From Planctomycetota bacterium (lineage in GTDB: Bacteria; Planctomycetota; Phycisphaerae; WQYP01), in contig JAJYGE010000056.1 in the NCBI GenBank assembly GCA_021785155.1, positions 1-5,607 of the forward strand: DNA of 5,607 nucleotides. Direction: 5' to 3'. Of this stretch, positions 1 to 5,470 are shown in pieces. The translations under genes and the position numbers were made by a program. Below the pieces are notes generated by a model. That model saw only the letters and a program-made list of their open reading frames with translations, had not been told where the DNA came from and searched no databases. Position 1 is the stretch's first letter; the number at the start of each line of letters is the position of its first letter.

Positions 1-102
1 CGCTGCCGGCACGGGGGTTGTGGTGGTGGACGAATCCGCCAGTGACAGGCCTGCGGTCGCCAACACAGCGGCCATGGCCAACAACGTAGTAATTGGTCGC
101 AT
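1..102 (-). CDS. Exported protein, N-terminal fragment (possible porin paralogue)
   Basis: This is the first 34 codons of a gene that runs off the left edge. The start is the ATG whose complement is at 100-102, placed by an AAGGAG ribosome site six bases upstream. The residues show a standard Sec signal peptide: a short N-terminus with Arg2, a hydrophobic core (about residues 6-19) and a likely signal peptidase I cut after LSLA (residue 22), before DSSTTTT. The mature N-terminus is rich in Ser, Thr, Pro and Ala, like a flexible linker. The core resembles the signal peptide of the porin gene upstream (LLxxAAxLATxGL followed by AD). I therefore infer a tandem paralogue, probably another outer-membrane or periplasmic protein, but no mature domain is visible. 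It has its own sigma-54 promoter and is separated from the porin by a terminator. Confidence 0.75.
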   Translation of the reverse strand, partial: MRPITTLLAMAAVLATAGLSLADSSTTTTPVPAA

Positions 103-108
103 TTGTTT

Positions 109-115
109 CTCCTTC
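109..115 (-). promoter_or_regulatory. Ribosome binding site of the left-edge gene
   Basis: On the minus strand the sequence reads GAAGGAG and ends six bases before the ATG. This is a near-perfect Shine-Dalgarno site, and it fixes the start at 102. Confidence 0.8.
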
Positions 116-141
116 AAAATGCAAAAACCGTTTGTTTTATA

Positions 142-158
142 AGCAAAGTCCGTGCCAA
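142..158 (-). promoter_or_regulatory. Sigma-54 (RpoN) -24/-12 promoter
   Basis: Read on the minus strand, this is TTGGCACG-GACT-TTGCT, which matches every defined position of the sigma-54 consensus YTGGCACG-N4-TTGCW with the required spacing. Taking the C of the TTGC box as -12 puts the transcription start near 131. That leaves an untranslated leader of about 29 bases, which contains the ribosome site of the exported-protein gene starting at 102. RpoN promoters depend on an ATP-driven enhancer-binding activator, so the gene should be tightly inducible. The position just upstream of a gene start, with a good ribosome site and the right orientation, argues against a chance match. Confidence 0.85.
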
Positions 159-228
159 AGAGGACATTCGCTCGATGACATGCCGCGCAGAGCCGCATAA
201 AACCAACATTCGCGCAATATTTGAAGCA

Positions 229-250
229 TATGCAGTTCCATGGGTGCATA
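229..250. promoter_or_regulatory. Candidate activator-binding dyad upstream of the sigma-54 promoter
   Basis: This is a perfect 6-bp inverted repeat, TATGCA-N10-TGCATA. Its centre lies about 109 bases upstream of the predicted sigma-54 start site, within the usual range for enhancer-binding-protein sites. The half-sites loosely recall the NtrC pattern (TGCAC-N7-GTGCA), but the spacing and one arm differ, so I do not assign a named regulator. It is the best dyad I found between the porin terminator and the promoter. Confidence 0.4.
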
Positions 251-295
251 ATTTAGAGGCTCTAGTCATCGATACGCCTGTTTATGAGGCAGCAT

Positions 296-330
296 AAAAA
301 AGGGCGACGAAACAATTTTCGCCGCCCTTT
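296..330 (-). terminator. Rho-independent terminator of the porin gene
   Basis: On the minus strand, 41 bases after the porin stop, an 11-bp GC-rich stem (arms 317-327 and 302-312, one G-U pair) closes a 4-base loop. A run of six T residues (complement of 296-301) follows, and A residues on the other arm allow the stem to extend. This is a classic intrinsic terminator. It isolates the porin transcript from the sigma-54-driven gene downstream. A weaker T tract on the plus side (328-337) might give some bidirectional activity. Confidence 0.9.
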
Positions 331-367
331 GGTTTTTATAAATTCAGATATGTTTACAGCTTATAGC

Positions 368-1720
368 TTAGAAGCTGTAAACCGCATCAATTCCGAATGT
401 GGTCTGATAGTGCTTGCCGCCGCTGAGAAGGGCATGGTCAGCCAAATCTTCCCGCAGTTCAGGACGAATCACCAATGTCCGCAGCACCGGGCTGTCCGGG
501 AATGGCGTCAGGCTGATACCGACGGTCAATTCACCAAGATTCAGAGCGTTCGTCGTCTCGGCAAATTGGTCAAAATCAGCACCGACATCGGAACCCTGAT
601 TACCGAGACCTTCCACAACTCCGGTTCCGAAGTAAGCGTATTCCTCACGGAAGTTGTAGCTGATGAAACGGTTATAGCGATAGGTCTGATACAGGGCTTC
701 ATCAAAAGCGCCGTTATTCTGACCATTTACGGTATTTCCCGCGCCATCATAATAGAACACGGTATCTGAGGTAAGCGACAAGGCATTGTTCAGAATCGGC
801 GGTACGTAGGTGAGAATGGGTTCAACAACCAAGCGGTTGGGGTTGTTGGTGCCATTATCCTGCGGTCCGAACGAAATATTCACCTTGGCATTAAGTTGGC
901 TGTTTGGCTTAAGCCCAATACCAACCAAGCCGTCTACGCCCGTGTTGTTATCACGGAAAGTCTGATTCCAGCCGCGGGTTACGCCCGCCCAGAATGAAAC
1001 ATCCTGTCCGATAACAACCTTCGCGAGAAGGCCCGTCTGGGTATACGGGGTGAGATTGCCGAACGCAAACGAATGTGAATAAAACGCGTTTTTTGTGGGA
1101 TTAATGCGTTCATATCCCATCGGGCTGTCAAACTTACCGAAGCGCAGCAACATCGCAGCATTGTTGCCCAGAGCAAAACCGGCATCAATGTACAACTGCT
1201 GGAGGTCGAATTGATACAACGGATAAGTCTGGATGTTGGAGTTATTGCTGTGGTAAAAATTCAATCCGTTGGAATGGATAAAGTCGCCATTGTAGCCATA
1301 CAACATATCAATCTTGCCGCCAAGAATCACACCCTGCTGGTGAATCTGTTTGCCGCACAAATTGATTGTTTTGGCAATATACAAATCAATGGCATTGAGC
1401 GTGAGATTATTGTGGGCCTCGCTCGTGAATGTACGGCCTGGAATTGGGTTGGAGTTACCCAAGTCTTTGGTATAACCCAAGTCTCCGTAACCGCCGATCT
1501 CAATACCGGCGCTTTGCAGATTCTGCCCAACCGATGAATCACCGGTTTTGACCTGATCCAGTCCGTACATCAGCGGTGGAGCATTTTCCGTGCTCATCGC
1601 CGGTGCTGGTGCTGGTGCGGCAGCATAACCTGCGGAAGAAGAAGTGTCGGCCCAAGTAAGGCCGGAGGTGGCGAGCATGGCGGCTGCGCCGAGCAAAATA
1701 CCCAACGATCGTTTGTCCAT
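368..1720 (-). CDS. Outer-membrane beta-barrel porin (BBP2/OmpL-like family)
   Basis: This 450-residue exported protein is predicted to form a diffusion channel in the outer membrane. Residues 1-24 are a Sec signal peptide (MDKRS, a hydrophobic core, a cut after LTWA before DTSS). A low-complexity Ala-Pro linker (about 31-45) follows, then a barrel domain from about residue 70 to the end. Family-like signatures are the opening strand IEIGGYGDLGYT (73-84), the segment RFGKFDSPMGYE (193-204) followed by NAFYSHSFAFG, PYTQTGLLAKV (225-235) and TRGWN (248-252). These resemble the putative beta-barrel porin-2 family (PF07642). The chain alternates polar and hydrophobic residues and ends in YSF, a C-terminal Phe typical of BAM-assembled barrels. 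The start is supported by AAGGAG seven bases upstream. The gene appears monocistronic, with a sigma-70-like promoter and its own terminator. The solute it carries cannot be inferred. Confidence 0.9.
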   Translation of the reverse strand: MDKRSLGILLGAAAMLATSGLTWADTSSSAGYAAAPAPAPAMSTENAPPLMYGLDQVKTGDSSVGQNLQSAGIEIGGYGDLGYTKDLGNSNPIPGRTFTSEAHNNLTLNAIDLYIAKTINLCGKQIHQQGVILGGKIDMLYGYNGDFIHSNGLNFYHSNNSNIQTYPLYQFDLQQLYIDAGFALGNNAAMLLRFGKFDSPMGYERINPTKNAFYSHSFAFGNLTPYTQTGLLAKVVIGQDVSFWAGVTRGWNQTFRDNNTGVDGLVGIGLKPNSQLNAKVNISFGPQDNGTNNPNRLVVEPILTYVPPILNNALSLTSDTVFYYDGAGNTVNGQNNGAFDEALYQTYRYNRFISYNFREEYAYFGTGVVEGLGNQGSDVGADFDQFAETTNALNLGELTVGISLTPFPDSPVLRTLVIRPELREDLADHALLSGGKHYQTTFGIDAVYSF

Positions 1721-1727
1721 AATGTGT

Positions 1728-1733
1728 CTCCTT
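1728..1733 (-). promoter_or_regulatory. Ribosome binding site of the porin gene
   Basis: The minus strand reads AAGGAG, seven bases before the ATG at 1720. It confirms the start, which also gives a complete signal peptide. Confidence 0.8.
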
Positions 1734-1838
1734 AAAAAAGGATACCCTAACCAACGCCACGGTTTCGACCGTTTTCGTCCCCGCCAATTATGGGACGAAG
1801 GAAAGTTCCATCTTCCAGGCGTTCCTACACGGTTTTTG

Positions 1839-1867
1839 AGGATAATGTTCGATAACCTTCATGTCAA
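1839..1867 (-). promoter_or_regulatory. Sigma-70-type promoter for the porin gene
   Basis: On the minus strand, TTGACA (complement of 1862-1867) is a perfect -35 box. It is followed by exactly 17 bases and then TATCCT (complement of 1839-1844), a four-of-six -10 box. Transcription would start near 1832 and leave a leader of about 112 bases before the porin ATG. Within the leader is a small hairpin, a 5-bp stem ACGGT/ACCGT at 1759-1772. It is too weak to call a regulator. Confidence 0.6.
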
Positions 1868-2128
1868 CTCGATTTTAGTGCCGTATTAACCGCGCCTTAA
1901 CAATTCCTTTACATGTCCAACATTTCAGCAATTGGCCATCCAACGCTTATATTATCGGCATATCCCCTCATTCAACACTCCCGCCCGCCAATGAGAAACT
2001 CGAAATTGCCTTAAAATCAAACGTTCTCGCGTAAATATGCGGCAGATTCAAGAAATTATGGTACATTTCACGATGAACCAATTTGGAACGCTGTTTTGTT
2101 CCAACGTACCTTAGCGGACGGATCAGTC
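1868..2128. other. Divergent intergenic region between porin promoter and glycosyltransferase gene
   Basis: This stretch is about 260 bases without a confident gene. The left end abuts the porin -35 box. For the plus-strand gene I found only weak promoter candidates: a TATATTAT stretch at 1948-1955 makes a fair -10 but has no convincing -35 upstream. An 18-codon frame (2058-2114) and a 7-bp inverted repeat (2083-2104) lie near the glycosyltransferase start and are listed separately. I see no tRNA or recognisable riboswitch. Confidence 0.5.
2083..2104 (+). promoter_or_regulatory. Inverted repeat in the glycosyltransferase leader
   Basis: TTGGAAC (2083-2089) and GTTCCAA (2098-2104) form a perfect 7-bp dyad around an 8-base spacer, ending 24 bases before the likely ATG. 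It could be a repressor operator or a leader hairpin affecting translation. A TTG codon at 2096 that could start the same frame lies inside this dyad, which speaks against its use as the start. Confidence 0.35.
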
Positions 2129-3376
2129 ATGATGAATAAAAATTCTCCGCCCGCGGGAATTCTCCTGATTTTCAGCCAAACCTTCGCGCCAGACCCCGCT
2201 GCCGTCGGACAACATATCACCGATGCCGCCATTGCCATGGCACGCCGTGGCCATACCGTGCGCGTTTACGCCTCCAGCCGCGGATATGAAGACCCCACCC
2301 GGCAATATCCCTTAAAAGAAAATATGCAGGGCGTCGACGTTCGACGATTGCGCTTCAGTTCCTTCGGCAAAAAGAACCTTCTGATCCGCATTATCGGAAC
2401 CGCCAGCTTTCTGATCCAATGCTTTTTTATTGGACTATTGACCCCGAATGTCAAAGGCATTCTCTTCAGCACCTCGCCGCCCATGATCGGCTTTGCCGCC
2501 GCCTGGATTCATCTGCTGCGGCGCGTGCCCATTGCGTATTGGGCCATGGATCTGAATCCAGATCAGCTTATCATGATGGGAAAAATAAAGGCCCGCAGCT
2601 TCCGCGCTCAATTATTGGAACGCGTGAACCGCTTTATCCTGAAAAATTCCGCCGCCATTTTTGCCTTGGACCGGTTCATGGCCGACCGTCTGGCCAAGCG
2701 CGGCGATTTTGCCCGGAAAACAAACATCGACCCGCCCTGGCCGCACGAACATGTTATTGAGCCGGTAGCGCCACAAAACAATCCCTTCCGCATTGAACAT
2801 GGCCTGCAGGGCAAATTTGTGTTCATGTACAGCGGCAATCACAGCCCCGCCAATCCGCTGGATACCATCCTCACCGCCGCAATAAAGTTTAAGGATGATC
2901 CACAGCTCCGATTTGTTTTTGTCGGTGGCGGCCTCGGTAAGCGACAAATCCAGGCGTGTATCCAGGAGCATCAGTTATCCAATGTGCTTTCACTGCCCTA
3001 CCAGCCACTCGAATCGCTGAAGTTTTCTCTCTCCGCCGCCGATGTGCATCTCGTAAGCCTCGGAGAAAATATGGTCGGTATCATTCACCCGTGTAAAATT
3101 TATGGAGCCATGGCCGCCGGTAAACCCATCCTTTTCCTTGGTCCCAGCCCCAGCCATATCGCGGATATTCTTGATGAACATGAAATCGGCTGGCAGATTC
3201 GTCATGGTGATACCGAAGGGGCCATTGCGGCCATTGCGCATATCCGCAACACGCCGCAGGCCCAACTCAACCAGATGGGCCGCAACGCCCAGCACCTGTT
3301 GCGCGAACGCCTCAGTCAGGAAACACTCTGTAATCGCTTCTGTGATCGCCTGGAAAAAGTTTTGTCCCCCGCGTAG
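2129..3376 (+). CDS. Glycosyltransferase, GT4 family (WbuB-like)
   Basis: This 415-residue GT-B fold enzyme is likely to transfer a sugar from a nucleotide donor to a growing envelope glycan (O-antigen, capsule or exopolysaccharide) at the cytoplasmic face of the inner membrane. The N-terminal domain begins with the Rossmann-type strand ILLIFSQTFAPDPAAVGQH (11-29), then a helix ending ARRGHTVRVYASS (39-50). Hydrophobic stretches at about 86-104 and 114-130 fit membrane association, and AYWAMDLNPDQLIMMG (136-151) is typical of WbuB-like enzymes. The C-terminal domain opens with KFVFMYSGNHSPAN (229-242) and includes FVFVGGGLGKRQI (262-274) and the donor-binding segment IIHPCKIYGAMAAGKPILF (318-336). 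The position often held by the second Glu of the GT4 EX7E motif appears to be Gly326, as in related PSKLYG-type sequences I recall. ATG 2129, directly followed by a second ATG at 2132, is preferred over TTG 2096. A weak GGACGGA ribosome site precedes it. Donor and acceptor are unknown. The stop lies inside a repeat. Confidence 0.9.
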   Translation: MMNKNSPPAGILLIFSQTFAPDPAAVGQHITDAAIAMARRGHTVRVYASSRGYEDPTRQYPLKENMQGVDVRRLRFSSFGKKNLLIRIIGTASFLIQCFFIGLLTPNVKGILFSTSPPMIGFAAAWIHLLRRVPIAYWAMDLNPDQLIMMGKIKARSFRAQLLERVNRFILKNSAAIFALDRFMADRLAKRGDFARKTNIDPPWPHEHVIEPVAPQNNPFRIEHGLQGKFVFMYSGNHSPANPLDTILTAAIKFKDDPQLRFVFVGGGLGKRQIQACIQEHQLSNVLSLPYQPLESLKFSLSAADVHLVSLGENMVGIIHPCKIYGAMAAGKPILFLGPSPSHIADILDEHEIGWQIRHGDTEGAIAAIAHIRNTPQAQLNQMGRNAQHLLRERLSQETLCNRFCDRLEKVLSPA

Positions 3377-3394
3377 CCTGATGCGGAAGCGTCA
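3374..3394 (+). repeat. REP-like unit 1
   Basis: The unit is TAG-CCT-GATGC-GGAA-GCGTC-A. GGAA (3385-3388) caps a 6-bp stem TGATGC/GCGTCA with one G-U pair. The first three bases are the stop codon of the glycosyltransferase, and with the preceding base they read GTAG, the tetranucleotide found 5' of many known REPs. Confidence 0.75.
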
Positions 3395-3530
3395 TGGTTG
3401 TATGCGGATGGGTGGCGGGTTCGCGGCACGAGATCAACCACCGGATTAACCATCCGGTGCCTGGCCGCCACGATCATTGAGCTCTGTCCTGGCGCGGGGA
3501 GATCATGGTTGATACCCAGGCGTCACTCGT

Positions 3531-3551
3531 TAGCTCGATGCGGAAGCGTCG
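3531..3551 (+). repeat. REP-like unit 2
   Basis: The unit is TAG-CTC-GATGC-GGAA-GCGTC-G, in the same orientation as unit 1. Here the stem is longer, 8 bp CTCGATGC/GCGTCGAG (3534-3553), capped by GGAA. A further wobble and an A-T pair are possible outside it. It forms an inverted pair with unit 3, like a REPIN of about 76 bases. Confidence 0.7.
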
Positions 3552-3585
3552 AGTTGGCGCGCAGTTGCCGTGTGCCGACCAACCA

Positions 3586-3606
3586 TGACGCTTCCGCGTC
3601 AGGCTA
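3586..3606 (-). repeat. REP-like unit 3 (inverted)
   Basis: On the minus strand the unit reads TAG-CCT-GACGC-GGAA-GCGTC-A. It differs from unit 1 at one base, where C replaces T and turns a G-U into a G-C pair, so the hairpin is kept. Both units 1 and 3 continue with TGGTTG, which gives the 27-base inverted ends. Confidence 0.75.
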
Positions 3607-3630
3607 TGGGGTACCCGTGAACGGTTACTT

Positions 3631-4590
3631 TTATTGTTCGTTTGAAATCGGCGGCACTGCTTCTTCCGGCTTGCCCCGCGCAAGGATCCGTTGAAATAAC
3701 GCCTTCATGGCGGGATAAAACGCATACCAATATATGCCCAGCAACGCTGTGAGTTGCGGCTGCCAGAAAAATAACAGCACCAGAAGAACCAGTCGCACCA
3801 CGTATGAAAATGGCCGACGACCGCGCAAATATTGATTGATCACATGCGGGTATTCAATTCTGCTGACCATCAAAGCCGAAAGCGCCAGCAAAATCACCGG
3901 CATTAAATACGGAAAGGCCGTGGCCACACCGGATTGTACAAACTCCGGCACATGAAAGGGCAAAAAGTGCGAGGCATTGGGCCGCAGAGCCTCAAAGAAA
4001 ATCACCGTGGCCCCCACCACGCCCGCCGCCCCGGGCGATGGCAAACCACGGAATATCAAATGCGAATCCACACCATGCGCATTATGCGCATTAAACCGCG
4101 CCAGCCGCAACGCCGTACAAGCCACATATATCGCCGCGATCATCCAGAAAAACCGCCCGTCAACATTTTGTGCCAGCGGGTTGATTAATTCTCCCGCCGT
4201 AACCGCCAGAAGATGGGCAATAATTTTCAGGCTCAAAAACGCCGGCACAATGCCGAAGCTCACCACATCCGCCAGAGAATCCAGTTCAGCTCCAAAATCG
4301 CTTGTGGCTCTGGTTAATCGGGCCATGCTGCCATCAAGCATGTCAAAAATCATCGCCCCGAAAATCAGATAACCCGCAATGGTAAACGCACCGGTTTCAT
4401 CCGCCACACCCGCCACCGGTAACGACGCATACCAGATCGCCGAAAACCCGCATAATAGATTCCCCAGCGTCATTAATGTCGGCAGCACAGAAATGCGCCG
4501 CCGCAATCGACCGCGAATAGGCTCCTTCCGCAACCAACGTGGATCACGATATCGCATGGCAGGCCGATCTGATTTATCTGTACGCAACAT
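3631..4590 (-). CDS. pssA: CDP-diacylglycerol--serine O-phosphatidyltransferase
   Basis: This is an inner-membrane enzyme of 319 residues. It joins CDP-diacylglycerol and L-serine to give phosphatidylserine and CMP, the step leading to phosphatidylethanolamine. The complete CDP-alcohol phosphotransferase motif is present: D83-x2-D86-G87-x2-A90-R91-x8-G100-x3-D104-x3-D108, whose aspartates bind the metal ions and catalyse. It sits between the hydrophobic segments SVLPTLMTLGNLLCGFSAIWYA (34-55) and VSFGIVPAFLSLKIIAHLLAV (110-130). Further membrane helices follow at about 149-162, 178-190, 209-222 and 245-266. LRLARFN (161-167) and RGLPSPGAAG (181-190) identify the serine rather than the glycerol-phosphate branch. 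The N-terminus (about 30 residues, Arg-rich) is longer than in many PssA proteins. GGGAG lies very close to the ATG at 4590, so TTG 4587 or ATG 4557 are possible alternative starts. No psd gene is adjacent. Confidence 0.88.
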   Translation of the reverse strand: MLRTDKSDRPAMRYRDPRWLRKEPIRGRLRRRISVLPTLMTLGNLLCGFSAIWYASLPVAGVADETGAFTIAGYLIFGAMIFDMLDGSMARLTRATSDFGAELDSLADVVSFGIVPAFLSLKIIAHLLAVTAGELINPLAQNVDGRFFWMIAAIYVACTALRLARFNAHNAHGVDSHLIFRGLPSPGAAGVVGATVIFFEALRPNASHFLPFHVPEFVQSGVATAFPYLMPVILLALSALMVSRIEYPHVINQYLRGRRPFSYVVRLVLLVLLFFWQPQLTALLGIYWYAFYPAMKALFQRILARGKPEEAVPPISNEQ

Positions 4591-4665
4591 TCTCCCATCA
4601 ATAATACCGCATTGCCCCCCCTCTACGCCACCTTATCCGCTTATGCCACCGCCTATAGCCCGCCC

Positions 4666-5457
4666 ATGAACATCAGCATTAAAGAAGATCTCCTTTTAGC
4701 GCAACCACTGGAGTGGTCCGCCACGGGCTACCATATCATCCGTAAATTTCAGGTGACAGGTTTATCGGAATACTCCCCCACCCAGCGACCCATCATGGCG
4801 GTTACAGCCACCGATTCCGTCACCGGTTTTGTCATTCCAGCCATTGGCGCACAACATCCTGATCAACCCAATGCGGTGGTACGAAACATCAAAACCCAGT
4901 GTCAGGGGTATGATTGCTTCGATGTTTTCTGCGAATATCAATGGGATGCCTATCCCACCAATTATTTGAAAAGTTTTAATGCCGGTCTGGTGCAGGTACT
5001 GCGGCATTATGACGCCAATAACAACCTTGCCACCGTCACATACACGCCCGCCGGCGGAACTGCGCAAAGCGAAGTGGCCGACTTGCATCGCCTGATTCTT
5101 AACGCCACCATCAGTTTTCACTTTCTGCAAACCGCCGACCCCGAAGCCCTCACGCTTTCCTACGCCGGCCTGGTAAACAGCGTTACCTGGCGGAATTATC
5201 CACCGCGGACATGGCTGTGCCTGCCGATTACCGGCAGCACACAGGACGGCGTGTGGTATCGCAACACCTATTGCTTCGCCTACAATCCGGAAACCTGGGA
5301 TCAATATGCTGTATTCAAAAATGTCGATGGTTCCATTCCACCGGACATTGCCGGAACAATTGTTACCGACGGTTCCGCTACCAGCGGCAACGGCTGGAGC
5401 CGCTTTATTGTGTTCGGTCAGACCGATTTTAATACCGCGTTTCCATTAATCACCTGA
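4666..5457 (+). CDS. Uncharacterised protein, possibly phage-like structural
   Basis: This 263-residue protein belongs to no family I can name. It has no signal peptide and no membrane segment, so it is probably cytoplasmic or part of a particle. The sequence is rich in aromatic residues, Asn and Thr and looks beta-rich. Distinctive stretches are EDLLLAQPLEWSATGYHIIRKF (7-28), YDCFDVFCEYQWDAYPTNYL (82-101) and a C-terminal block from 174 to 217: TWRNYPPRTWLC, then DGVWYRNTYCFAYNPETWDQYAVF, then GSIPPDI. Such a block, together with a short following gene, reminds me of virion-type proteins in phage-like clusters. This is weak inference. ATG 4666 is the first ATG in frame. An earlier in-frame TTG at 4612 would add 18 residues, but neither start has a clear ribosome site. 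It is divergent from pssA and probably co-transcribed with the next gene. Confidence 0.75.
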   Translation: MNISIKEDLLLAQPLEWSATGYHIIRKFQVTGLSEYSPTQRPIMAVTATDSVTGFVIPAIGAQHPDQPNAVVRNIKTQCQGYDCFDVFCEYQWDAYPTNYLKSFNAGLVQVLRHYDANNNLATVTYTPAGGTAQSEVADLHRLILNATISFHFLQTADPEALTLSYAGLVNSVTWRNYPPRTWLCLPITGSTQDGVWYRNTYCFAYNPETWDQYAVFKNVDGSIPPDIAGTIVTDGSATSGNGWSRFIVFGQTDFNTAFPLIT

Positions 5458-5470
5458 TCGGGAATTCCAT

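Larger units (their letters stand above)
3374..3606. repeat. REP-like repeat cluster with 27-base inverted ends
   Basis: The space between the convergent glycosyltransferase and pssA genes is occupied by a structured repeat. Its ends, 3374-3400 and 3580-3606, are inverted repeats matching at 26 of 27 bases. Inside are three copies of a hairpin unit, TAG-CYY-GAYGC-GGAA-GCGTC, at 3374-3394 (+), 3531-3551 (+) and 3586-3606 (-), plus a decayed copy at 3485-3511. There are also hairpins at 3439-3459 (7 bp, CACCGGA/TCCGGTG) and an enclosing GTGGCGG/CCGCCAC pair (3412-3418 with 3465-3471). The layout fits the REP/BIME/REPIN class of extragenic repeats, which HUH-type REP-associated transposases are known to act on elsewhere. 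An alternative is a 229-bp MITE bounded by TA dinucleotides (3374-3375 and 3605-3606). It could also act as a bidirectional transcript end. Confidence 0.8.

Noticed and set aside
284..769. 161-codon open frame on the plus strand
   Set aside because: It lies antisense to the 3' part of the porin gene, which has a signal peptide, family motifs and C-terminal Phe. The frame has no recognisable protein features.
1211..1537. 108-codon open frame on the plus strand
   Set aside because: It is also antisense to the porin and shares its codon register. There is no ribosome site or family signal.
1599..1620. GGTGCT-like tandem repeat
   Set aside because: It encodes the Ala-Pro linker after the porin signal peptide, so it is ordinary low-complexity coding sequence.
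2096..2128. TTG start for the glycosyltransferase
   Set aside because: The codon lies inside a perfect inverted repeat and lacks a ribosome site. The tandem ATGs at 2129/2132 start just before the first GT-B strand.
3374..3606. Integron attC site or CRISPR array
   Set aside because: The ends lack the RYYYAAC/GTTRRRY core pair of attC. Repeat spacing and orientation are irregular, unlike CRISPR.
3607..3630. Terminator directly after pssA
   Set aside because: GTAACC and GGGTAC do not pair well and no T run follows. The repeat cluster is a better candidate for ending both transcripts.
3398..3694. 98-codon open frame through the repeat cluster
   Set aside because: It spans the inverted repeats and the end of pssA, and its composition reflects the palindromes.
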